Origin: Cypionkella aquatica
GTDB taxonomy: Bacteria; Pseudomonadota; Alphaproteobacteria; Rhodobacterales; Rhodobacteraceae
Direction: 5' to 3'
Length of the DNA: 64,000 bases
Assembly (NCBI RefSeq): GCF_030161095.1
Contig: NZ_BSPP01000004.1
Span: 434,001 to 498,000, forward strand
Of this stretch, positions 7,878 to 15,879 are shown piece by piece. The notes below the pieces were generated by a model. It was not told the origin of the DNA and did no database searches. It worked only from the letters and a program-made list of their open reading frames with translations. The position numbers and the translations under genes were made by a program. How positions within the stretch are numbered: the first letter of the stretch is position 1; each line of letters begins with the position of its first letter.

Positions 7878-8732
7878 CTACCTCGGCTGAAACAGCCGCT
7901 CGATCTCGTCCATCACGTCGTCCATCAGGCCGTTGCGTTTCGCCTCTGGGCCGGTGAATTTCAGCGACCAGCCGCCCGCGCAGCGTTCTCGCCTTATCGT
8001 CAGCCCCTGTTTCAACGTCAGCAGCCGACGCGGGCGGCCGGGTTTGGTGGGGGTGGGGTCGGACTCGGGGTCCAGGGCTTCGGTCAGGGTGGGGGTGAGG
8101 GCGGCCCATTGGCTGGGCAGGCTGGCTTTGCGGTTCTCCTTTAGAATCTGGCGGATCACCGGGGTGAGGTTTGCGCGCAGGCAGGCGGCGAGGCGCTCTA
8201 TCTGGTTTTGCGACAGCAGTTCGGGGGTGGCGATGCAGTCTTCAAACTCTTCGGCGACAAGGGCGAGGGTGCGCAGGCGGGTGCGTTTCTGTTTGGTGGC
8301 GGTGGGGTGCAGGGCGAGGATGGCGGCGTCGATGGTGGGGAACAGGTCTTGCTCGACGGCGCGGGCGAGGGTGAGGCCGCGCTCCCACGGGGTGAGGTTT
8401 TCGCGGATTTCGTTTTCGGCGATCATCTGCGCCATGGCGTCGGGGATCGAGGCGGGGGTGCGGATGAAGGCGGCGATGGTGGTGTGTGTGGCGGGGTTGC
8501 GGGTGTGCAGCAGGCGGGTGGCGGTGAGGCGGCGCAGGCCCGAGATCAGGCCGTAGCGGTGGGTCTCGGTCGGTTGGGAGAGCGCCCAGACCTCGATCGG
8601 TTGGCGCAATCCGTCGCGGTGGATGGAGGCGGCGAGGTCTTCGAGCGCCTCGGTGTCGAGATGGGCGCGGTCGCGCAGCAGCGCTTCGTCGAGGATTTCG
8701 GCGGTGGGAATGTGGGTGATTTCGGTGTGCAT
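7878..8732 (-). CDS. Orphan ParB/Spo0J-like nuclease-domain protein
   Basis: This 284-residue protein has a ParB-type N-terminal domain. It shows the DxEALEDLAASIHRDGLRQPIEV segment, a box-II motif GLRRLTA (residues about 82-88) where canonical CTPase ParB proteins have GERR, and ENEIRENL, matching the ENxxR motif. A helical middle region follows, and a basic stretch KPGRPRRLLTLKQG precedes the C-terminus. There is no adjacent ParA gene and no nearby parS site was recognised, so this is not an obvious segregation locus. It may be a DNA-binding regulator or plasmid-derived remnant. It is GC-rich, unlike its neighbour, and convergent with it. Confidence 0.75.
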   Translation of the reverse strand: MHTEITHIPTAEILDEALLRDRAHLDTEALEDLAASIHRDGLRQPIEVWALSQPTETHRYGLISGLRRLTATRLLHTRNPATHTTIAAFIRTPASIPDAMAQMIAENEIRENLTPWERGLTLARAVEQDLFPTIDAAILALHPTATKQKRTRLRTLALVAEEFEDCIATPELLSQNQIERLAACLRANLTPVIRQILKENRKASLPSQWAALTPTLTEALDPESDPTPTKPGRPRRLLTLKQGLTIRRERCAGGWSLKFTGPEAKRNGLMDDVMDEIERLFQPR

Positions 8733-8825
8733 GGCGGCCTCCTGTTTGGGGCAGGGTGCCGTGGGGTGGTTAAGCTTGGGTGAGTTGGGCGCGCGCCGGG
8801 GGGGGTGCCGCGGCGCGCGAAAGGG

Positions 8826-10859
8826 TCAGATCAGGCGGGTGAGGCGGAGGGCGTCGTAGATCGCGGCGTGGATGTTGCGGGCCTCGACCGCGTCACCGAT
8901 GCGGAACAGCTGAAAGCCAGCCGGGCCGCCGCCATAGGTTTGTGGTTGGCCCGCGATCAGGGCGTCGTAATCGACAGCACCAAGGTTGACCGAGCGCGGC
9001 TTGAGATCGAAGTAGATGTCCGCAAGCGGCTGGGTGCCGTGGTTGACGACGATCTGATCGTAGTGGCCGGTTTTGCCCAAGGCCATGTAATCGGAATCGA
9101 CGGTGGTTTTGATCTGGTTGCCGTCCTTTTCAACTCCGGTCAGGCGATAGGTGACGGTGAAGGTCACGTCCTTGTCCTGCAAAGCGCGCATGTAGGGGAC
9201 AAGGTTCATCGCCATCACTTCGGGGGCGAAGGTGCGGTCGGGGGTCATGATCTCAACCTTGGCACCGGCCTCGGCGAGGGTTTGGGCGGCCTGCAGGGCG
9301 GTGTGGTCGCCGGCATCGTCATAGAGCAGCACGTTGGCGCCGGGTTTGACATCGCCTGACAGGATGTCCCAGGCGGAGACGGTCAGATCGTTGCCAAAGC
9401 TGAGGATGTCTTTCTCGGGCATGCCGCCTGTGGCGATGATCACGACATCAGGGTTCTCGGCCAGGATTTCGTCGGCTTCGGCCCAGGTGTTGAAGCGGAA
9501 TTCCACGCCGAGGGCTGCGCATTGGGCCATGCGCCAGTCGATGATGCCGATCAATTCGGCGCGGCGTTTGGTTTGCGCGGTCAGGCGGATTTGGCCACCC
9601 GCTTCGGCGGCAACCTCGAACACGGTGACTTTGTGGCCACGTTCGGCGGCGACGCGGGCGGCCTCTAGCCCGGCGGGGCCTGCGCCGACGACAACGACCT
9701 GCCGTTTGGTCGTGGCGAGGGCGATGGCGTGCGGTTGGGTTTCTTCGCGGCCGGTGGAGGGGTTATGGATGCACAAAGCCATGCCACCTTGGTAAATGCG
9801 GTCAAGGCAATAGGTGGCGCCGACGCAGGGGCGGATGTCATCCTCGCGCCCCTCGACGATCTTTTGCACGATATGCGGATCGGCCATATGGGCGCGGGTC
9901 ATGCCGACCATATCCAACTGCCCCGAGGCAATCGCATGGCGGGCGGTGGCAACATCGGGGATGCGGGCGGCGTGGAAGGTGGGCAGGCCGACTTCGGCCC
10001 GGATACGGCCTGCGAAATCGAGATGAGGGGCGGATTTCATGCCGTGAATTGGGATCACATCGGTCATCGCGGGGTCAGTGTGAATACGGCCCTTGATGAT
10101 GTTCAGGAAATCGACCAGCCCCGAGTCGCGGAACATTTTACCGATTTCGACGCCTTCATCGGCGGAGATGCCGCCCTGCTCTACTTCATCCGCCGTGTAA
10201 CGCACGCCCAGCAGGAAGTTTTCCCCCACACGTTTGCGGCAGGCCGCCAGCACATCCATCGCAAAACGGGCGCGATTTTCCAAAGACCCACCATAGGGAG
10301 CAGCAAGGCTGTTGGTGAAGGGCGACATGAACTGGTCCATCAAATGGCCGTAGCACTCGAATTCCACGCCATCCAAGCCCGCTTCTTTCATCCGCTCTGC
10401 CGCGTCGGCATAGTCGGTGATGATGCGCTCGATGTCCCAATCTTCGATCACCTTCGGGAAGGCGCGGTGGCTGGGTTCGCGCGACTTGCTGGCGCTGACG
10501 ACGGGCAGCCAATCGCCTTTGTCCCAGCGGGTGCGACGGCCAAGGTGGGTCAGCTGGATCATCACGGCGGCCCCAGCCTCGTGGCAATCATCGGTCAGCT
10601 GCTTCATCCACTTCACCACCTCGTCCTTATAGGCGAGGATGTTGTTGAACACCGGCGGGCTGTCTTTCGACACGGCAGCCGAGCCTGCGGTCATCGTCAA
10701 TGCCACCCCAGCCTTGGCGCGTTCAAGATGGTACAGCCGGTAGCGATCCTTCGGCATGCCGTCTTCTGGATAGGCAGGCTCGTGACTGGTGGTCATGATG
10801 CGGTTGCGCAGCGTCAGGTGTTTGAGTTGATAGGGCTGCAACAGCGGATCAGTGGACAT
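8826..10859 (-). CDS. Old-yellow-enzyme-type FMN/FAD dehydrogenase, possible N-methyl-compound demethylase
   Basis: This 677-residue protein has the layout of the trimethylamine dehydrogenase/2,4-dienoyl-CoA reductase family: an FMN TIM barrel (residues 1-340), an Fe-S linker (341-375) and an FAD/NAD(P) domain starting with VVGAGPAGLEAAR at about 391. In the linker the cysteines are C345, C351 and C363. The position of the second family cysteine is Ala348 (CVGATYC in place of CxxCxxxC), so the cluster is altered or has another ligand. The start at 10859 (MSTDPLLQPY) is chosen because the upstream part of the frame is unlike the family. It is divergent from a TetR gene, its likely regulator. 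Related proteins act on N-methylproline or stachydrine; the substrate here is inference. Confidence 0.8.
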   Translation of the reverse strand: MSTDPLLQPYQLKHLTLRNRIMTTSHEPAYPEDGMPKDRYRLYHLERAKAGVALTMTAGSAAVSKDSPPVFNNILAYKDEVVKWMKQLTDDCHEAGAAVMIQLTHLGRRTRWDKGDWLPVVSASKSREPSHRAFPKVIEDWDIERIITDYADAAERMKEAGLDGVEFECYGHLMDQFMSPFTNSLAAPYGGSLENRARFAMDVLAACRKRVGENFLLGVRYTADEVEQGGISADEGVEIGKMFRDSGLVDFLNIIKGRIHTDPAMTDVIPIHGMKSAPHLDFAGRIRAEVGLPTFHAARIPDVATARHAIASGQLDMVGMTRAHMADPHIVQKIVEGREDDIRPCVGATYCLDRIYQGGMALCIHNPSTGREETQPHAIALATTKRQVVVVGAGPAGLEAARVAAERGHKVTVFEVAAEAGGQIRLTAQTKRRAELIGIIDWRMAQCAALGVEFRFNTWAEADEILAENPDVVIIATGGMPEKDILSFGNDLTVSAWDILSGDVKPGANVLLYDDAGDHTALQAAQTLAEAGAKVEIMTPDRTFAPEVMAMNLVPYMRALQDKDVTFTVTYRLTGVEKDGNQIKTTVDSDYMALGKTGHYDQIVVNHGTQPLADIYFDLKPRSVNLGAVDYDALIAGQPQTYGGGPAGFQLFRIGDAVEARNIHAAIYDALRLTRLI

Positions 10860-10975
10860 TGTGGCCTCGCGGTGAATGTGGCTGGGGTTTTCAGCAGGAA
10901 AACAGGAATCGACATATGTGTCAAGTTTTCTGTGCAGAGGTTGAAATGCACCCCGATGGGCCTTAGTCTGCGGCG
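10860..10975. promoter_or_regulatory. Divergent promoter region with candidate TetR operator
   Basis: Between the oppositely oriented dehydrogenase and TetR genes, GACATATGTGTC at 10911-10922 is a GACA-N4-TGTC dyad. Longer weak symmetry surrounds it (AAAACAGGAA to the left, AGTTTTCTGT to the right). Its central position fits an operator through which the TetR protein controls both genes. Confidence 0.5.
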
Positions 10976-11602
10976 ATGGATACAACACAAACACCCGAAC
11001 GTGGTTGGCGCGGCACGCCCGAAGTCTGGCTTGACGCAGCCTATGCCCTGTTGGTGGAAGGCGGCGTAGAGGCGGTCAAGGTGATGCCGCTGGCCGCAAA
11101 GCTTGGTCTGTCGCGCACCAGTTTTTACTGGCATTTCGCAGATCGAGAGGCGCTTTTGGCGGGACTGATCGCGCGTTGGCAAAGCCAGAACACCGCCAAT
11201 CTGATCGCCCGCACCCAAGCCCCGGCAGCGACGATTGCCGAGGCGATGCTGAATGTGAACGATTGCTGGATCACCCCTGCGTTGTTTGACAGCCGGATGG
11301 AGTTTGCCATCCGCACTTGGGCCCTGACCGACAGCGCTTTGGCCGAGGTGCTGAAGGCGGCGGATCTGGCGCGGGTTCAGGCTCTGACAGCCATGTTCGA
11401 GACGTTTTTGTATCCGGCGCTAGAGGCTCGGGTGCGGGCGCAGACGGTGTATTTGACGCAGGTGGGCTATATCTCGATGCGCACCGAGGAATCCTTGCAG
11501 TTTCGCCTGCACTCGATCCCGGACTATGTGCTGATCTTTACCGGCCATGCCCCGACGCCCGCCGAATTGGCCGCATTTCGGGCGCGGCATCAGGATCTAT
11601 AG
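10976..11602 (+). CDS. TetR-family transcriptional regulator
   Basis: This 208-residue regulator has an N-terminal helix-turn-helix at residues about 15-60: DAAYALLVEGGVEAVKVMPLA then KLGLSRTSFYWHFADREAL, the standard TetR recognition-helix pattern (SxxxFYWHFxDR). The C-terminal two thirds would bind a ligand. It is divergent from the flavin dehydrogenase and overlaps the convergent GntR gene by 6 bases at its 3' end. The likely role is ligand-released repression of the dehydrogenase gene and itself. Confidence 0.9.
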   Translation: MDTTQTPERGWRGTPEVWLDAAYALLVEGGVEAVKVMPLAAKLGLSRTSFYWHFADREALLAGLIARWQSQNTANLIARTQAPAATIAEAMLNVNDCWITPALFDSRMEFAIRTWALTDSALAEVLKAADLARVQALTAMFETFLYPALEARVRAQTVYLTQVGYISMRTEESLQFRLHSIPDYVLIFTGHAPTPAELAAFRARHQDL

Positions 11603-12367
11603 GTTCTGCTCTAGCCGCAATTCGGCAATGAAATCATAGATATCCGAGCGGTAAAGCCCACGGGTGAATTCGACCGGGCGGCCCGTTGGCAGAAAGCCGG
11701 TTCGGTCAATGCGCAGAACGGCGGTATTTTCTGGCAGATCAAGCAGGCGGGATTCGCTGGCGGGCAAATTGATCGCAGTGATGCGCTGCACGGCGCGGGA
11801 CGGCGCGGTGCCATTGGCGCGCAACACATCGTAAAGCGAGGTGCCGACAACGCCGGGATCGGGCAGGATATCTTGCGGCAGCGACGACCATTCCACCGCC
11901 ATCGCAATGCCATCTGCCATCCGCAAGCGTTCAATCCGCGCGACGCGATCGGCGGCAGAAAGGCCAAGGGCGATCTGCTCGTCCGGGCTGGGGTGAAAGA
12001 TGCCGCGATTGATGATGGTGCTGGTCGGAGTTTTCCCGCGCTGAAGCATATATTCGGTAAAAGACAACAGCTTGGACAGGTAATGCTCCATCTTGGCGCG
12101 GGGGATGCGCACGAAAGTCCCCGCCCCCCGGCGCTGTTCCAACACGCCATCCTCGACCAGTTGCGCGATGGCTTTGCGCACGGTCACGCGCGACACTTCG
12201 GCAATTTCGGCCAGTTCACGCTCGGGCGGCAATTGGGTTTCCGGGCTTAGCGTACCCGAGGCGATGCTGGCCGACAGGTGGCGATAAAGCTGTTCATAGC
12301 GCGGGCCGCGGGCGGGGCGCAGCCAACTGGCGGGTTTGAACAAAGTGATCTGGTCATCAGGTTCCAT
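11597..12367 (-). CDS. GntR-family regulator, HutC type with UTRA domain
   Basis: This 256-residue protein has a winged helix at residues about 20-90: YEQLYRHLSASIASGTL, LPPERELAEIAEVSRVTVRKAI and QLVEDGVLEQRRGAGTFV are diagnostic. A UTRA effector domain fills residues about 95-245. It follows the aldolase gene with a one-base stop-start overlap (TGATG), so the two are co-transcribed and the regulator probably responds to a substrate or product of that pathway. The effector is not readable from the sequence. Confidence 0.9.
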   Translation of the reverse strand: MEPDDQITLFKPASWLRPARGPRYEQLYRHLSASIASGTLSPETQLPPERELAEIAEVSRVTVRKAIAQLVEDGVLEQRRGAGTFVRIPRAKMEHYLSKLLSFTEYMLQRGKTPTSTIINRGIFHPSPDEQIALGLSAADRVARIERLRMADGIAMAVEWSSLPQDILPDPGVVGTSLYDVLRANGTAPSRAVQRITAINLPASESRLLDLPENTAVLRIDRTGFLPTGRPVEFTRGLYRSDIYDFIAELRLEQNL

Positions 12368-13131
12368 CAGATGCGCACGGCTGCGGCCAAGGCGGTGGCG
12401 GCGTTCAACAACAGGGGAATGTCGCCGCCGACGCCCAGAAAGGTCACGCCCATGTCGCGGTAATGTTTGGCGCGTGCGAGATCAAAGGTCAGGATACCCG
12501 CGGCTTTGCCGCTGGCGATGATCTGGCGCATGGCTTCCTCAATCGCCGCCTGCACCTCGGGCGCTTCGGTATTGCCCGGAAAGCCCATATCGGCGGCAAG
12601 ATCGGAGGGACCGATGAAGATACATTCGATATCAGGCAGAGTCAGAATTGCGGGCAGCGCTGCCAATCCGGCGCGGCTTTCGATTTGCAGGATCAGGCAG
12701 GTTTCGGCGTTGGCACTGGTCAAATAGTCACTAACACGGCCAAAATCGGCAGCCCGCGCCACCGAAGCACCCAGACCCCGCACGCCTTGAGGCGGGTATT
12801 TCATCGCCTTTGCCATCGCGGCAGCATGATCGGCGCTTTCGATCATCGGCACCATCACGGTCTGGATGCCAAGGTCGAGCACCTGTTTGATGCGATGCGT
12901 CTCGCCCACCGGAATCCGCACCACGGTGTTGGTGCGCTGACCGATGGTTTGCGCCTGCGCCAGCATGGTCGGGATCGAATTGGGGCCGTGTTCGCCATCA
13001 ATCAGCAGCCAGTCAAAGCCACAGCCCGACAGCAATTCGGCGGAATAGGGGCTGGCGAGATTCACCCAGATGCCAAATTGCGGGATCTTGGCGGCAAGAG
13101 CGGCTTTCAGATGGTTTTTCGGCGCGGGCAT
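12367..13131 (-). CDS. HpcH/HpaI-type class II pyruvate aldolase
   Basis: This 254-residue enzyme belongs to the metal-dependent HpcH/HpaI aldolases, which split 2-keto-4-hydroxy acids into pyruvate (or oxaloacetate) and an aldehyde. FDWLLIDGEHGPNS holds the catalytic His region, VRIPVG the substrate-loop Arg, MVPMIESADHA the mid-barrel segment, and ILQIESRAGL then IFIGPSDLAADMGFPG carry the metal-binding Glu and Asp. The start at 13131 (MPAPKNHLK) is preferred over the long upstream extension, which has no family resemblance. Expression is likely controlled by the coupled GntR gene. The exact substrate is unknown. Confidence 0.88.
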   Translation of the reverse strand: MPAPKNHLKAALAAKIPQFGIWVNLASPYSAELLSGCGFDWLLIDGEHGPNSIPTMLAQAQTIGQRTNTVVRIPVGETHRIKQVLDLGIQTVMVPMIESADHAAAMAKAMKYPPQGVRGLGASVARAADFGRVSDYLTSANAETCLILQIESRAGLAALPAILTLPDIECIFIGPSDLAADMGFPGNTEAPEVQAAIEEAMRQIIASGKAAGILTFDLARAKHYRDMGVTFLGVGGDIPLLLNAATALAAAVRI

Positions 13132-13330
13132 GCGGGCTTTCCTGCAAAAGTGATTGGCCCTTGCATAGCATGGATGCTGCGGCGGGATAGCAAGATTTGG
13201 CCGGATTGGCGCGTGGCAGAAAGCCGCCGAGCCCGGGCGTCGGGGCTGGTTTGGCATCTGAGCGACCCCATCTAAAGCGTTGAAACAGTGGCGATCCGCC
13301 CGCGATGCTTTGTAACAACAGGAGAGTTTG

Positions 13331-14593
13331 ATGCTCAATTTCCGCGATATGACCCGTCACAAGGGCAATAAGTTCCTGAAATCGCCGTTGTTGCGCGGCC
13401 TTGCGGTGACTTTGGCCGGGGTGACAGCGACAGCCGGGGCGGCTGTGGCACAGCAGCCGGTTGAGACGCGCGCGCCGAATGGTGTCGGGCAAACGCCGCA
13501 GCGGGCGGATCAGACCCGCGCGCCGCAGCCTGACACTTTGACAACGGTGGACACGCAAGTGATCGCCGCCGATCTGCCGCCGCTTTGGGCGATGGAGTTT
13601 TTGCCGGATGGCCGGATGCTGACGACGGTGAAGGCCGGGGCGCTGCGGATTGTGGCAGCGGATGGCAGCTTGGGGCCAGAGATCACTGGCCTGCCAGAGG
13701 TTGATGGGCGTGGTCAGGGTGGGTTGCTTGATGTGGCTCTGTCACCGCAGTTCGAGACAGATGGTCAGGTGTTTTTCTCTTATGCAGAGCCGCGTGACGA
13801 TGGCAATGGCACGGCTGTGGCCTCGGGAAAGCTGGTGCTGGATGAGGCAGGCGGCGGGCGGTTGGAAGATGTCCGCGTGATCTTCCGCCAAACGCCCAGC
13901 CATTCTGGCAATGCGCATTTCGGATCGCGCCTGGTGTTCGGCGCGCAGGGTGAGTTGTTTGTGACGGTGGGTGAGAGGTCTGACGCCGCGACCCGCCAGC
14001 AGGCACAAGACCCCGCCAGTGGTTTTGGCAAGGTTTTCCGCATTGATGCCAGCGGGGCTGCGCTGGGTGACAATCCATTTGTGGCTCTGGACGGCGCTTT
14101 GCCTCAGGTCTGGAGCCTTGGGCATCGCAATATGCAGGCGGCGGCATTGGATGACAAAGGGCGGCTTTGGACAGTGGAACACGGCCCGCGTGGAGGTGAC
14201 GAGTTGAACCGCCCCGAGGCTGGGCTGAACTATGGCTGGCCGGAAGTGACCTATGGCATCGACTATAGTGGGGCGAATATCGGCGATGGCATCACCGCCA
14301 CCGCCGCGACCGAACAACCGGTGTATTATTGGGATCCGGTGATCGCGCCTTCGGGGATGACATTCTATCAGGGAGATGAATTCCCCGAATGGAACGGCGC
14401 GTTTCTGGTCGGTGGGCTGGTCAGCCAAGGCGTTGTGGTGCTGCATATGAAGGATGATCGCGTGGCTTATGAGCAGCAGATCAGTCTGGGCGAGCGGGTG
14501 CGGGATGTGAAACTTGGCCAGGATGGCGCGGTTTATGTGGTGACGGATGGCCGCTCGGGCGCGTCGCAGATTTTGCGGCTGACCAAGGCCTAA
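13331..14593 (+). CDS. PQQ-dependent aldose sugar dehydrogenase-like secreted beta-propeller protein
   Basis: This 420-residue protein resembles soluble PQQ-dependent sugar dehydrogenases (glucose/sorbosone dehydrogenase family, YliI/Asd type). The N-terminus has a basic stretch and a hydrophobic segment ending AGAAVAQQ, suggesting periplasmic export. Propeller signatures are PLWAMEFLPDGRML, HFGSRLVFGAQGELFVTVGER, GHRNMQAAALDDKGRLWTVEHGPRG (written here as family landmarks) and LNYGWPEVTYG. It would oxidise aldoses in the periplasm if PQQ is available; no pqq genes are in the window. It is alone on its strand, with about 145 bases before the efflux operon. Confidence 0.85.
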   Translation: MLNFRDMTRHKGNKFLKSPLLRGLAVTLAGVTATAGAAVAQQPVETRAPNGVGQTPQRADQTRAPQPDTLTTVDTQVIAADLPPLWAMEFLPDGRMLTTVKAGALRIVAADGSLGPEITGLPEVDGRGQGGLLDVALSPQFETDGQVFFSYAEPRDDGNGTAVASGKLVLDEAGGGRLEDVRVIFRQTPSHSGNAHFGSRLVFGAQGELFVTVGERSDAATRQQAQDPASGFGKVFRIDASGAALGDNPFVALDGALPQVWSLGHRNMQAAALDDKGRLWTVEHGPRGGDELNRPEAGLNYGWPEVTYGIDYSGANIGDGITATAATEQPVYYWDPVIAPSGMTFYQGDEFPEWNGAFLVGGLVSQGVVVLHMKDDRVAYEQQISLGERVRDVKLGQDGAVYVVTDGRSGASQILRLTKA

Positions 14594-14736
14594 CCTCCGA
14601 CAGTGCTGTAAAAACAGGCAATTGCTTTGCCGCGATGGATTGACCTTTGCGGCGAAGCAATAAACTCTTGTTGATCGAAACGGTTGGAAAACCGAACGCC
14701 TTTGGGCGGCTTTTTGGATTTGTAAGGGTTAAGCGC

Positions 14737-15879
14737 ATGTCATTTTTTACCGCTCATCGGGTTACTGCCATTGCGGTGTTTGTCGCAGCTGCCGCTTGGG
14801 TGGCGACGGGCGAGTTTTCGGCGGTGGGCAGCCAAGAGCTGAAAGCGGAGGAAGCTGGCACTACGGTTGATCCGGCGGTCGATCCGGTAGTTGATCCTGC
14901 GGCCGTGGCTGCACCTGTGCAGCGCACGGTGGCGGCGGTGGCCCCTGTGTTCACTGATTACGCACGCGAAATTCGGATTTCGGGCGTGACAGAGGCTGAC
15001 AAACAGGCGGTTCTGGCCGCCCGCTCGGCAGGGATCGTGCATGAATTGGGCGTCAGCAAAGGCGGTGAGATTGCTGCCGATGCTTTGGTCATGAAGCTGG
15101 AAGGCGCCGAGGTTTTGGCAGGGGTTGATACCGCGCAGGCCGCTTTGGCGCAGGCAACCGAAGAGCTGCGGGTGGGGCAGGCGCTGTATGACAAGGGCAG
15201 CATGGCAGAGCTGGAGTTGATCTCGCGCAAGGCGGCCAAGGCTGCGGCAGAGGCGGGGTTGTCGCAGGCGCGCGCGGCAGAAGATCGGCTGCTGTTGAAG
15301 GCCCCCTTTGCGGGGTCGGTTGATATGGTCGATGTCGAATTAGGCGAATGGGTGCAGGCGGGGGCGGCGATTGCCACCATTCTGGCGCTTGACCCGATTG
15401 TGGTGAAAGCCGAGGTCAGCGAGCGTGATGTGGCGTTTGTAACGGTCGGCTCGAAGGCCAAAGTGCGGCTGGTGGACGGGGTTGAGATGGAGGGCGTGGT
15501 GCGGCATGTGATGCGGCAAGCGTCAACCAAGACCCGGACCTTTGGCGTCGAAGTGGCATTGCCGAACGCCGATCATGCGATTCCGGCGGGGATGACCGCC
15601 GAGGTGCGGTTGTATACGGCGGCGGTGCCTGCGGTGGTGGTGCCACGCTCGATCATCACCATCAACGAGGATGGCGTGATCGGCTTGCGGGTGGTGGGGG
15701 CGGATAACAAGGCAGTCTTTGCGCCAGTGACGGTGATTGATGATGGCGCGGCTGGCATGGTTGTGACGGGGGTGCCGCGCGATAAAAAGGTGATCGTCGC
15801 GGGGCAGGATCTTGTCTCTGATGGCGATTTAGTGACTGTTTCAGAGCTGACGCCCGCGCAAGCCGAGGCGATGCAATGA
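14737..15879 (+). CDS. RND efflux periplasmic adaptor (HlyD/AcrA family)
   Basis: This 380-residue membrane-fusion protein should link an inner-membrane RND pump to an outer-membrane channel. It has an N-terminal signal or anchor segment (residues about 8-25). The lipoyl/hairpin part follows with the Ala/Glu-rich coiled coil (AQAALAQATEELRVGQALYDKGSMAE) and the half-motif LLKAPFAGSVDMVDVELGEWV, then beta-barrel and membrane-proximal domains. The start at 14737 has a purine-rich leader (TAAGGGTTAAGC). The stop overlaps the pump start (ATGA). No TolC-type gene is adjacent, so the channel must be encoded elsewhere. Confidence 0.92.
   Translation: MSFFTAHRVTAIAVFVAAAAWVATGEFSAVGSQELKAEEAGTTVDPAVDPVVDPAAVAAPVQRTVAAVAPVFTDYAREIRISGVTEADKQAVLAARSAGIVHELGVSKGGEIAADALVMKLEGAEVLAGVDTAQAALAQATEELRVGQALYDKGSMAELELISRKAAKAAAEAGLSQARAAEDRLLLKAPFAGSVDMVDVELGEWVQAGAAIATILALDPIVVKAEVSERDVAFVTVGSKAKVRLVDGVEMEGVVRHVMRQASTKTRTFGVEVALPNADHAIPAGMTAEVRLYTAAVPAVVVPRSIITINEDGVIGLRVVGADNKAVFAPVTVIDDGAAGMVVTGVPRDKKVIVAGQDLVSDGDLVTVSELTPAQAEAMQ

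Noticed and set aside
7878-8732. Plasmid partition or replication locus
   Set aside because: No ParA, no replication gene and no recognised parS or iterons near the ParB-like gene.
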